Source: an uncultured Hungatella sp.
Lineage (GTDB): Bacteria > Bacillota > Clostridia > Lachnospirales > Lachnospiraceae
Assembly (NCBI GenBank): GCA_947066955.1
Contig: CAMTAF010000001.1
Span: 55,575-119,574, forward strand
Direction: 5' to 3'
Length of the DNA: 64,000 nucleotides
The notes under the pieces were generated by a model. The model made no database searches and was not told the DNA's origin. It was given only the letters and a program-made list of their open reading frames with translations. A program made the position numbers and the translations under genes. Shown here one piece after another: positions 16,445-24,586 of the stretch; the first letter of the stretch is position 1; every line of letters begins with the position of its first letter.

Positions 16445-16743
16445 TCTCTTGCCTTCCTTTTTGCTCTCGATGCGCGGATTTCGGCATTGATCTCATCAAG
16501 TGACATCTCCGGAAGACCTGCCGCCTCTGCCCGGAGATCATCAATTGCCCTTTGTGCCTCAATTCTCGTCATACGGGTTTCAGGCAATACCGCCGGAAAA
16601 GGAAGTCCTCTTACCATTCGTGTGCGTTCCATGAACATACGGAATGCCGTATTCAGATCCATACCAAGCGATTCATAGATTGCGACACACTCCTCTCTAA
16701 GCTCTTTATCTGAGCGAAACTGATTTAAAACCTGTTCAGCCAT
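16441..16743 (-). CDS. RelB/DinJ-family antitoxin
   Basis: A 100-residue protein with a ribbon-helix-helix start (AEQVLNQFRSDKELREECVA, then SLGMDLNTAFRMFMERT) and a charged C-terminal tail, as in DinJ antitoxins. It would neutralise a toxin and repress its own promoter. GGAGGTGTTAAT precedes the ATG at 16743, which is better than a Met seven codons upstream. Its partner, a PIN toxin gene overlapping by four bases, is truncated, so the antitoxin is now an orphan. Confidence 0.85.
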   Translation of the reverse strand: MAEQVLNQFRSDKELREECVAIYESLGMDLNTAFRMFMERTRMVRGLPFPAVLPETRMTRIEAQRAIDDLRAEAAGLPEMSLDEINAEIRASRAKRKARE

Positions 16744-16814
16744 ATTAACACCTCCATATCTCAACTACAAATCAAATACAAAAATATTTGATTTGTAGTT
16801 ATAATATATCCCAT

Positions 16815-17560
16815 TTAGAGAAAATAGTCAACCTTGCGGGAATTTTTTGCTTCTTTTTTCGTTGCCTGATTTGTGACCGCGCAGATCTGATCGTCCAGGA
16901 AGCGCATCATGTCCTCGATCCTGTCCCGTGTATTCTTTTTTAATGCTGCCTCCGTAAGGATCTCCTGCCGGGATTCACGGAGATAGGTTATGGCATCACC
17001 GATTTTTTCAATCTGCTTATCGCTGTTCCCCGGCCTGTGAAGTTCATCCTCGCGGACAGTTCTCGCCTTACAATCCGGTCCGCCCTTCTCCACCCAGCTA
17101 CGCATCGCCAGACGATTGACTGATAGCCCCTGTTGTTCCATTTGATTCTGCGGTAAATATCTCCGCAAGGAGCGCAGTAAACAATGCTGGACAAAGCATA
17201 TTTCCCACTGTAGACTCTCTTTTTCCCGACCGTTGACAGGTTCGCCCTGCGCCTCATTTCTGACTGTACCTGCAGGAATATATCTCTTGAAATTATAGCC
17301 TCGTGACAGCCTTCTACATAATATTTCGGAAGAGCGCCGTTATTCTTTGCTCTTTTCTTTTCCAAAATACTTACTGTGCAGGTTTTCTGCAGGAGCGCAT
17401 CCCCAATATACTTCTCATTGGTAAGGATTTGCTTTATATTCGACTCGCACCACTTCTGCCTGATCGGGATCGATGATAAGTTTTCCTTCCTCATCTTCGT
17501 CGAGGTCATTCCATTCCTCAGTTTAAAAGGCGTCCATGTCCTCCTGTGTCCCAATCTCAC
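16815..17560 (-). pseudogene. Large serine recombinase, C-terminal remnant
   Basis: Several frames preserve pieces of a large serine recombinase of the kind found on clostridial conjugative elements and phages. One frame has [20 protein letters not shown], the next [38 protein letters not shown] and the zinc-ribbon part [19 protein letters not shown] third continues [16 protein letters not shown] to 16815. The catalytic resolvase domain is absent, a segment between AEVVR and SNIKQ is lost, and there is a frameshift near 17090. It marks a former integrated element. Confidence 0.78.
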
Positions 17561-17574
17561 AGTATTTCCATTCA

Positions 17575-17889
17575 TCACCTCCCGATTTTATTCCTTCTGA
17601 ATTTAGGCAATATCATAAATTCTGCTATACTATGGCCAGAATCCCATTTCCGCACATAGGTATTTATCATAACAAATCCCAGAAGCCTGCCTGTTCCCCG
17701 CTCTCTTATAAAACAGGCATCTCTTCCTTCTTCCGTAAAGTAATTTTCAAACCACGGATATTCAAATAATGCATCTTCGTTCATATCATTCTGATCGCTG
17801 AGACTTTCTTCAAATAAAGAATATTGTAAGAGCCTATATAAAAAAACATCCTTTTTACTTTCTTCCACTTTTTCCAATGTAATGTCCAT
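17575..17889 (-). pseudogene. GNAT acetyltransferase, N-terminal fragment
   Basis: A 104-residue frame starting MDITLEKVEESKKDVFLYRL, with [14 protein letters not shown] at its end, the point where acetyl-CoA binding normally begins. The C-terminal half of the fold is missing; the sequence joins the recombinase remnant there. Inactive fragment. Confidence 0.6.
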
Positions 17890-17900
17890 GTATGCTCCTT

Positions 17901-18293
17901 TTACAAACGGTCTTCCGGCAGTTCCATCTCATCCTTCATGCCCACAAAACCATATCGTTCATACAAAAGCCTTCCCATATCCGTTGCCTCTAATGAGATA
18001 TGCTTTACACCTTTTTTCTTCGCTTCTTCTATCAAAAGCTCCAACTCCTGATATATGCTTATTTTCTCATCCAGGTTCTGCAGGTACTCAGCCCATTTCC
18101 TTTGCTCCTCCACTACAGATTTTCTGTGCTGTATCAGCAGATCCATCCGCTCCGTCATCGTGTCGTCTCCCTGATACCGCAGATCAGAATAATGTTTAAT
18201 ATCCCTAACCCGGATAAACCGGAAAAGTTTTTTGCAATTCCTCCAAGTTTCAAGTTTCTTTCCATCTGACATAAGACTGACAGTATGCAGCAA
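17901..18293 (-). pseudogene. Chimera of a MerR regulator tail and a GNAT C-terminus
   Basis: The frame fuses two unrelated pieces. Residues about 30-90 (IKHYSDLRYQGDDTMTERMD, LLIQHRKSVVEEQRKWAEYL, DEKISIYQ) are the coiled-coil end of a MerR-family regulator. Residues about 90-130 (KGVKHISLEATDMGRLLYER and YGFVGMKDEMEL) are the C-terminal half of a GNAT acetyltransferase. No promoter or good start is obvious, so this is read as recombination debris rather than a working fusion. Confidence 0.6.
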
Positions 18294-18501
18294 ATGCTGA
18301 TCTGTCGATCTCTGTCAGAACTCCCATCTGATTCAGTTTTTCACTTAGTCGTTTCCACTCTTCCCGTGCATCCGGGAGCAGCCACTTCGGACAGTCGGGC
18401 ATTCCCTTACCCGGAACCGGTTCTTTTGTGTTCAGCTTTCTCTTTCCCGGATTGCCTTCCAGCTTTTTCACAGCTGTAGGCTTCGGCTTTCTACCTGCCA
18501 T
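18250..18501 (-). pseudogene. Phage terminase small subunit (P27 family), truncated
   Basis: An 83-residue frame with the P27-family start (AGRKPKPTAVKKLEGNPGKR), then PDCPKWLLPDAREEWKRL and LTEIDRSAFAAYCQSYVRW. Intact members are about twice as long; this one breaks off where the MerR fragment begins. AAGGAGGGTGATG precedes the ATG. Together with the HNH nuclease near 20.2 kb it points to a prophage packaging module, where HNH and small terminase genes are usually neighbours. Confidence 0.75.
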
Positions 18502-18591
18502 AGGGCATCACCCTCCTTCCTTCATTTTTCCATAATAAAAGGATCATGCTCTTCACATGATCCCTCGTAATACTCTTTATATATGATTGCT

Positions 18592-19644
18592 TTATACAGC
18601 TATCTCATATTTTTCCTTTAAATTATTCAGCATACTGTACTTGATCATTCCTTCAAGTTGCATTCTTCCAACTACTATTCCGGGAGCAATCCCCTGAGCT
18701 TTTGCAAACTGAATTACACCTCTCTCTGAATAATCTCTATCCTTTCTGAAGGCTTCGAAATCTTCAGCTGTGATCAGTGTATCACCAGACCATTTATCAG
18801 CAGCTTTCTCATCGTCTTCAGATGTTCCGTTTGGCTGTCCTACATGACCCAGCGCAATATGCGCCAATTCATGGAATAAGCTGAACCAGAACTTATCCGC
18901 ATCCTTTCCTCTTGCAGTAAGCCCTACAACAATCTTGTTTCCATCCATAAAGGATGCCCCTTGAAGGAAGGATCCCTTCAAATGAGGAAGAAACACCAGT
19001 GCTATGCCACAGTCCGCCAAGCATTTTTTTATCTGCGGGCAAAAGTCCTTCGGCTTAAGCACTGTCATTTTACGTATCTCAGGCATTGCCGCAATCAGAC
19101 CTTTAATATTGATCGGAGCTGTTTGGATATCACGTGCCTTGATCTTTGCTTCCTGAGCCCACGCCATCAGCGCAAGATCACTCTTTTCTGTGATTGCAAG
19201 TCTTCTGCATGCGATTCTTGTAATCTGATCACTTCCAAGAAGTGAAAGTTCCACAACTTCAAAATACTTCCTGAGATAAACAACTTTTTCCTTCGCATCT
19301 CTGGTTTCCGGAACCCATCCGAATTTTGCCATTTCGCTGTATGGAAATTGTTTCGCCATTTCGGCATCAGCATCCATAGCATTTTCAGCCTCTGCCTTAA
19401 TGACTTTCTCCCTATAGATTGCCTCAAGATTATTCCAGAACTTAGCCGGAACGCCAAGCACCATTTCCAATCTGACCGCAGTCTCAGGAGTAAGCTGCAC
19501 ATCGCCATTGATGAGCTTGCTGATATGCTTCTCTGACATATCCATCCTGGCTGCAAACTCCTTCTGGCTCATGCCTCTGTCATTTAACTGTTCTTTAATT
19601 GTCGCCCCAGGTGGCGTTGCAATATAACTGCGACTTCTCACCAT
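18592..19644 (-). CDS. higA: HigA-type antitoxin with ImmA/IrrE metallopeptidase domain
   Basis: A 350-residue protein. Residues about 10-90 form an XRE helix-turn-helix of the HigA type (PGATIKEQLNDRGMSQKEFA, MDMSEKHISKLINGD). The C-terminal part is an ImmA/IrrE domain with the zinc motif FHELAHIALGHV. It should bind and neutralise the HigB toxin encoded 32 bases upstream and repress the operon; the peptidase-like domain may respond to damage or phage. AAGGAGGTAGCACT precedes the ATG at 19644. The gene looks intact inside a region of decayed neighbours. Confidence 0.9.
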   Translation of the reverse strand: MVRSRSYIATPPGATIKEQLNDRGMSQKEFAARMDMSEKHISKLINGDVQLTPETAVRLEMVLGVPAKFWNNLEAIYREKVIKAEAENAMDADAEMAKQFPYSEMAKFGWVPETRDAKEKVVYLRKYFEVVELSLLGSDQITRIACRRLAITEKSDLALMAWAQEAKIKARDIQTAPINIKGLIAAMPEIRKMTVLKPKDFCPQIKKCLADCGIALVFLPHLKGSFLQGASFMDGNKIVVGLTARGKDADKFWFSLFHELAHIALGHVGQPNGTSEDDEKAADKWSGDTLITAEDFEAFRKDRDYSERGVIQFAKAQGIAPGIVVGRMQLEGMIKYSMLNNLKEKYEIAV

Positions 19645-19676
19645 AGTGCTACCTCCTTGACTTGTCATCTTGACCT

Positions 19677-19973
19677 CTAATGATAATCGACTATTTCCAA
19701 AATGTTTGCTATTTGGATCTCGTCGCCATTCTTCTCGAATACCAATCTGTACGGATGAACCAAATCCACCGCGTATTGCCCTTTTCTATTCTGCGTAAGT
19801 GGATGACATCGTCCGATATGGAACTGTATCATCATCTCAACAGTATCTGCTGCACCAATTTCATCTATACGCTGATGTATTTTTTCGGCCATTTCTCGAC
19901 CGTAGGTTCTCTCTGCAGTTTTGGCATCCGTACAAACCTTTTTGATTTTGTTGTTCTTGTACGTGATATCCAA
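19677..19973 (-). CDS. higB: HigB-type toxin (RelE/ParE superfamily)
   Basis: A 98-residue protein typical of HigB: ITYKNNKIKKVCTDAKTAER, MIQFHIGRCHPLTQNRKGQY and DLVHPYRLVFEKNG. HigB toxins are ribosome-dependent mRNA interferases. The toxin gene comes first and the antitoxin second, the usual higBA order. The promoter region has two copies of a palindromic operator. All expected segments are present, so the module may be active. Confidence 0.9.
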   Translation of the reverse strand: MDITYKNNKIKKVCTDAKTAERTYGREMAEKIHQRIDEIGAADTVEMMIQFHIGRCHPLTQNRKGQYAVDLVHPYRLVFEKNGDEIQIANILEIVDYH

Positions 19974-19992
19974 ACCATCACCTCTCTTTCGG

Positions 19993-20067
19993 ATTTACCT
20001 TTGAGGTAAATTTATGATAGCACAGATATCTTAATCAGTCAAGATGTCTGTTTACCTCAGAGGTAAA
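19993..20067 (-). promoter_or_regulatory. higBA promoter flanked by two palindromic operators
   Basis: ATTTACCT-TTG-AGGTAAAT (19993-20011) and TTTACCT-CAG-AGGTAAA (20051-20067) are perfect palindromes 57 bases apart centre to centre. Between them, on the minus strand, TTGACT (20037-20042) and TATCAT (20014-20019) form a promoter with 17-base spacing. Two HigA dimers could bind either side of the polymerase site. Confidence 0.75.
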
Positions 20068-20166
20068 TTCTCTTTAGTTCGAATTTCACTTTTCATTTCG
20101 CGATTTTGCACGCGTGACCCCCGCGCCGTTCCCTGGGAGCCTTACGTATAGAGATTTCACCACCCC

Positions 20167-21138
20167 CTACCCGCGGCGGTTCCCCCAGTAGTCCCCTCTC
20201 TTCGCGTGTATGTGTGAGTGACACGACTTGCACAGCGCGATCAGATTACTACGATCGTGCGTGCCACCTTCACTCAACGGTTTCTTGTGGTGTATCTCTT
20301 CTGTCGGCACTATGATCCCACGATCAAAACACAGCTCACAGAACGGATGCTCTGCAGCATACTTGTCGCGGATCCTCTTCCATGCACGGCCATATCTTTT
20401 CTTCGTGGCTTTATCCCTGCCGTACTTCTCATAATTACTGTTTGGAAAATAATCTCCTAAAACTTCTCCCCATTTTTTTATTGCATTTTTTTGATCTTTA
20501 TTAGAGGTTTCTAAAGCAGTTGCCTCTGACGCTTTATCATAAGCATTTTTTAAGGCTTCACTTATTTTTACCTTTTCACTATAGCTAAAGGTATTCAAAT
20601 CCCCTTGAATCCCCTTTGGATCATTTACACTATAATATATCGCCGAAGATAAGTAGTTTAACGTATTTCTAAACTGTAGATCAATCCACCACTTTTCAGG
20701 CGTAATCATATTTTCATATCGTTGAAGGATCATACATTCCAGCATATATGATCCTACTGTATATGTAATGCGCCTATTATTCCAGTATTTAACAAGTCTA
20801 ATAAGTGCTAACAAATTTCCATTATGCTCTTGATTGATTGTTGTTATCCTTTGATTATCAATTCGAGGATCAGTTTTTTTCCAATTTCCTTTTCCATCCG
20901 GAATTAAATAGAAATCGCCTTTGCAGTAGAAACATGGAACAATGTCAAAATTCCAATCATAAGACTTAAGTTTCTATGTTGCTGCCTCATGATTCTTATG
21001 CATCTCTGCTTTTCTATAGTCATTAAGATCTGAAAGCAAATTATCTCTACTCTTTCTTGCCGTCTGCGTTTGAGTCTTATCTAAATTTACAGTATCATTC
21101 ATAAACTCTGTAAATACTCCATTTACTGTTATCGCCAC
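20167..21138 (-). pseudogene. CBASS-type CD-NTase remnant fused to a phage HNH endonuclease
   Basis: A GTG at 21138 with AGGAGGATAATT ahead opens VAITVNGVFTEFMNDTVNL and QTARKSRDNLLSDL, the start of a DncV/CD-NTase nucleotidyltransferase. Next comes RKAEMHKNHEAAT, a TAG at about 20976, then KSYDWNFDIVPCFY with the third catalytic Asp and the family C-terminus (DGKGNWKKTDPRIDNQRI, YSVNDPKGIQGDL, AIKKWGEVLGDYFP). The central GS...DxD catalytic segment is deleted. From about 20420 the same frame continues as a phage-type HNH nuclease (RYGRAWKRIRDKYAAEHPFC, EEIHHKKPLSEGGTHDRSN, LIALCKSCHSHIH). The HNH part looks complete in its core. Confidence 0.82.
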
Positions 21139-21310
21139 AATTATCCTCCTCAAAATTTATGTATATAAGACATTCTTCTAATATCTGCTTATTCATGCAC
21201 AACGCCTTTTCAGTTCTTCTACCTCATTTAAAAATGACTTTTGTTAGTATGTAAAAAGCAATGGTATTATACCACATGATTTCAGATCCATAAAGCATAA
21301 TAAGAGGGTA

Positions 21311-21374
21311 TGCCAATAGCTACCTATACATTCCTCGAAAATCGGCTCCGCACATGCGGTATCTCATATTGGCA
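21311..21374. repeat. Nested inverted repeat (cruciform-like) in an intergenic gap
   Basis: TGCCAATA (21311-21318) pairs with TATTGGCA (21367-21374), and inside it CCGCA-CA-TGCGG (21348-21359) forms a second stem. The gap 21139-21612 contains no gene I can support. The structure could be a remnant of a mobile element end or a structured transcript. Confidence 0.5.
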
Positions 21375-21612
21375 CAAGGCACTGTTTTTCTGATTTCCTT
21401 CAAATGTCAATACTGTCAACTCAACATCCCATTTATCAATCCTGTCTCCACAACACCCCCAATATCTATCCCGTCCGCTCAACTCTCCGCCGCTTTTTAC
21501 AGTAGACCAGTTTCCACAGAATGATTAAACGTAAAAGATATGGAAACCGGAACCGTTGTCCAAACAGTCCCAACTCCCGGAAATCCCTTGTTTTCTACAC
21601 TTTTTCAGTTCG

Positions 21613-23052
21613 TTATTTCTCAGCCCGTGACATCAATACCACGCACTCCACATGAACCGTAGCAAAGAACATATCACAGCACCGAACCTTCTTCACCTCA
21701 TACCCCCTGTCGCACAGAACTCTCACATCTCTGGCCAAGGTAGCCGAGTCGCAGCTGACATACACCACCCTCTCCGGCCCCATCTCCACGATGGTATCCA
21801 AACACTTCTCATCGCACCCCTTCCTGGGCGGGTCCACCACGATCACATCCGCATAGATCCGGTTTTTCTCATACTGCTCAGGCAGCACCTCCTCTGCCCT
21901 GCCCACAAAAAACTCCACATTCTCTATCCCATTAATCTCCGCGTTCCTCCTGGCGTCATCGATAGCCTGGGGAACGATCTCAACCCCAAACACTTTCCTG
22001 GCCTTCTGCGCCAGAAACAGCGAGATGGTCCCGATGCCGCAGTACAGATCCCACACCACCTCGTTCCCCGTGAGCCCCGCGTATTCCAGGGCCGTGCTGT
22101 ACAGCTTCTCCGTCTGGGCCGGGTTCACCTGATAGAAGGACAGAGGGGATATCTGGTACTTTACATTGCCGATAAAATCTGTGATATACCCAGGCCCAAA
22201 CACAGGGATAATCTCCTTCCCCATGATCACATTGGTCCGCTCTGTGTTGACGCTTAAAGAAATGCTTGTCATCCCCTCGATTTTTCTCAAGCTCTCCACC
22301 AGCTCCTCCTGGCGGGGCAGAGCGTGTCCGTTTATCACCAGGCACACCATCAGCTCCCCCGTGGCAAACCCCTTGCGGATCAGCGCGTGGCGCACCAGTC
22401 CTCTGTGCTGTGCCTCATCATAGGGCTGGATATGGAACCTGTCCATAAAATCCCTGATTGTTCTTAAGATTTCCCGGTTCTCCTCCACCCCCAAAAGACA
22501 GTCCTCCTGAGGGATAATCACATGGGTGCGCCCTGCGTAAAATCCTGTCACCACATTTCCCTCTTTGTCCACGCCGAATGGAAACTGAGCTTTATTGCGG
22601 TATCTCCAGGGGTCTTCCATGCCCATGATCGGAAGAAAAACCGCCCGGGCCTGCGCCTCTTCTCCGGCCGCCGTCTCTGCCCCTGACTGCGCCTCTTCCC
22701 CCTCCGCTCTCCAAAGCCCCTCCAGCCTGCCGATCCGCACAAGGTTATTGTACACCTTGTTCTCCTTGAATTTCAGCTGCTCCTCATAGCTCATGGCCTG
22801 GAGCTGGCATCCGCCGCACTGGCGGGCCACAGGGCAGAGGGGTTCTGTCCTTGCCGGGGAGGGTTCCAAAACCTTCTCAAGCCTGGCGAACCCGTAAGAC
22901 TTTTTCGTCTTCATGACCCGGGCTTCCACCTTGTCCCCGATGACGGCATCCTTGATAAACCAGATGTAGCCGTCACTTTTTCCGATGCCTGCCCCGTCGT
23001 CGCTCATATCCTCTATAGTCACCTGAAAAATGTCGTTTTTCTTCCAATCCAT
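21613..23052 (-). CDS. rlmD: 23S rRNA (uracil-C5)-methyltransferase, RlmD/RumA type
   Basis: A 479-residue enzyme that methylates uracil C5 in 23S rRNA using SAM. Residues 1-60 are a TRAM RNA-binding domain (FQVTIEDMSDDGAGIGKSDG). The Fe-S ligands are in CPVARQCGGCQLQ, with a fourth Cys in QEDCLLG. The C-terminal methyltransferase domain has VWDLYCGIGTISLFLA, VVDPPRKGCDE and VVYVSCDSATLARD, the Cys being the nucleophile. A Glu/Ala-rich insert (about residues 118-136) is unusual but is in a loop. Gram-positive genomes often call this RlmCD, so the exact target uracil is uncertain. Confidence 0.93.
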   Translation of the reverse strand: MDWKKNDIFQVTIEDMSDDGAGIGKSDGYIWFIKDAVIGDKVEARVMKTKKSYGFARLEKVLEPSPARTEPLCPVARQCGGCQLQAMSYEEQLKFKENKVYNNLVRIGRLEGLWRAEGEEAQSGAETAAGEEAQARAVFLPIMGMEDPWRYRNKAQFPFGVDKEGNVVTGFYAGRTHVIIPQEDCLLGVEENREILRTIRDFMDRFHIQPYDEAQHRGLVRHALIRKGFATGELMVCLVINGHALPRQEELVESLRKIEGMTSISLSVNTERTNVIMGKEIIPVFGPGYITDFIGNVKYQISPLSFYQVNPAQTEKLYSTALEYAGLTGNEVVWDLYCGIGTISLFLAQKARKVFGVEIVPQAIDDARRNAEINGIENVEFFVGRAEEVLPEQYEKNRIYADVIVVDPPRKGCDEKCLDTIVEMGPERVVYVSCDSATLARDVRVLCDRGYEVKKVRCCDMFFATVHVECVVLMSRAEK

Positions 23053-23436
23053 CTCTGATCTCTCCTCACGCCATTATAGATCTCGCTTCTCTTTACGCCC
23101 CCGGAAACAGGCTGCCTCCGTGTTTTCCGGCCTCTGGTATCATTCTATTTGTTTTCCCCACTGAGCGCAAGAAATTCTTTCAACCTTTCTTAAGAATTAA
23201 TTCCAGAATTTTACACTTCCTTTATGGAATACACAAACTCTATTCACAATTACCTGTTATTATATAACCATGATATCGATAAGATATGAAATGGCCCGGG
23301 GAAGACGGACAGGCTCCTTTCCCCAAGGCTAACCCCATACAATGAGGCAGGCGGCAACAAGCGCGCAACCGCTGTCAGCCTCGACAAACAATTCAAGCGG
23401 CCCTCCTGCTTTTTACATAGATTCAGCAATACAACA

Positions 23437-23493
23437 AAAGAGGAGTCCTGGAAAAAGTGATGTATTTCGTCTCTTTTTCCAGGACTCCTCTTT
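23437..23493. terminator. Perfect 21-bp hairpin, probable terminator
   Basis: Arms 23437-23457 and 23473-23493 are exactly complementary around a 15-base loop. On the minus strand the stem is followed by TTTTGTTGT, so it can terminate the RNase gene that ends at 23552. The rest of the gap 23053-23551 holds no gene I can support. Confidence 0.7.
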
Positions 23494-23551
23494 GCCGTTA
23501 TTGCCGCGGCAGCAAATAGGGAATCCGCCCTCCGGCGGATGGGCCGCGCTC

Positions 23552-24499
23552 TTAAGTCTCCACGGTCTTCCTTATATTGGTCTCCAGATGGCGGTTGTAT
23601 CCGGCCCATGCCTGATTCTCATTGATGCCTCTGAGAGCCTCGATCATGGTTTCCAGCTTTGCGTCTGCATTGTCCGCGAAGTTTAAGGCAAGGGCCTCCA
23701 GGATGGCAGGCTTCTTGGGTGAGCCGTACTCCAGCTCGCCGTGATGGGCCAGGATGCAGTGCTTCAGCTCCAGCTCCAGCTTGGGCGGGAAGTCCGGGAT
23801 CCCGCGGATCTTCTCTGACAGCATCTCCGTGCCGATCATGATATGGCCCAGGAGCTGCCCCTCGTCCGTATAATCATTCTCCGGAAATCTGGACAGCTCC
23901 TTCAGTTTCCCGATATCGTGAAACATGGCAGCGGCCAGCAGCAGATCCCTGTTCAGCTCCTGATAATAGCCGGCAAAATAATCGCACAGCTTCACCACTC
24001 CCAGAGTGTGCTCAAGAAGCCCGCCTACAAAGCCGTGGTGGACGCTCTTGGCCGCGCTGTGGAACTGAAATGCCCTGGCGAACTCCGGGTCTTCTATGAA
24101 AAATTCGGATGCCAGTTTGTTCAGGTACGGATTTTTTATGGATCTGGCATACTGGACCAGCTCCTGATACATCTTGCCCATATCTTTGGAGGACACAGGC
24201 AGGTAGTCGGCCTCCACATACTCGCCCTCCTCTGCCCGGCGGATCCTCTTTACATTCAGCTGGTTGGAGCCCTGGAACACCGTCACATCCGCATCCACCC
24301 GCACATAGTCCATAACTTCAAAGCTGCCTATGCCCGGCGATCCCAAGTCCCAGATCTTGGAGTCAATGGTCCCCGTCTTGTCCTGCAGCAACAGATTGCC
24401 GTATTCCTTTCCTGATTTGGTCAGCGCGATCTGCTTGTTCTTGCACAGATACACCTCCGATATGCGCATCCCTTCTCTCAGGGTGTCAATATACTTCAT
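23552..24499 (-). CDS. YhaM-like 3'-5' exoribonuclease (OB fold plus HD domain)
   Basis: A 315-residue protein. Residues about 10-110 form an OB-fold nucleic-acid-binding domain (KYGNLLLQDKTGTIDSKIWD in close form, then VMDYVRVDADVTVFQG). Residues about 140-290 carry the HD domain (HHGFVGGLLEHTLGVVKL, AAMFHDIGKLKELSRF). This matches YhaM/CBF1, a 3'-5' exoribonuclease in RNA turnover. The ATG at 24499 follows AAGGGAGAGGCG. The HtrA-like gene ends 87 bases upstream in the same direction. Confidence 0.88.
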   Translation of the reverse strand: MKYIDTLREGMRISEVYLCKNKQIALTKSGKEYGNLLLQDKTGTIDSKIWDLGSPGIGSFEVMDYVRVDADVTVFQGSNQLNVKRIRRAEEGEYVEADYLPVSSKDMGKMYQELVQYARSIKNPYLNKLASEFFIEDPEFARAFQFHSAAKSVHHGFVGGLLEHTLGVVKLCDYFAGYYQELNRDLLLAAAMFHDIGKLKELSRFPENDYTDEGQLLGHIMIGTEMLSEKIRGIPDFPPKLELELKHCILAHHGELEYGSPKKPAILEALALNFADNADAKLETMIEALRGINENQAWAGYNRHLETNIRKTVET

Positions 24500-24586
24500 C
24501 GCCTCTCCCTTCTTAAACTCTCCCGCGCCCCATATGGACGCTCCTCTACACAACAGCGCGCCGTCCCGTGTGCACAAACGGGCCTC

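Noticed and set aside
21652-22257. Long plus-strand frame opposite rlmD
   Set aside because: It is the shadow of a well-conserved gene in GC-rich DNA and resembles no protein.
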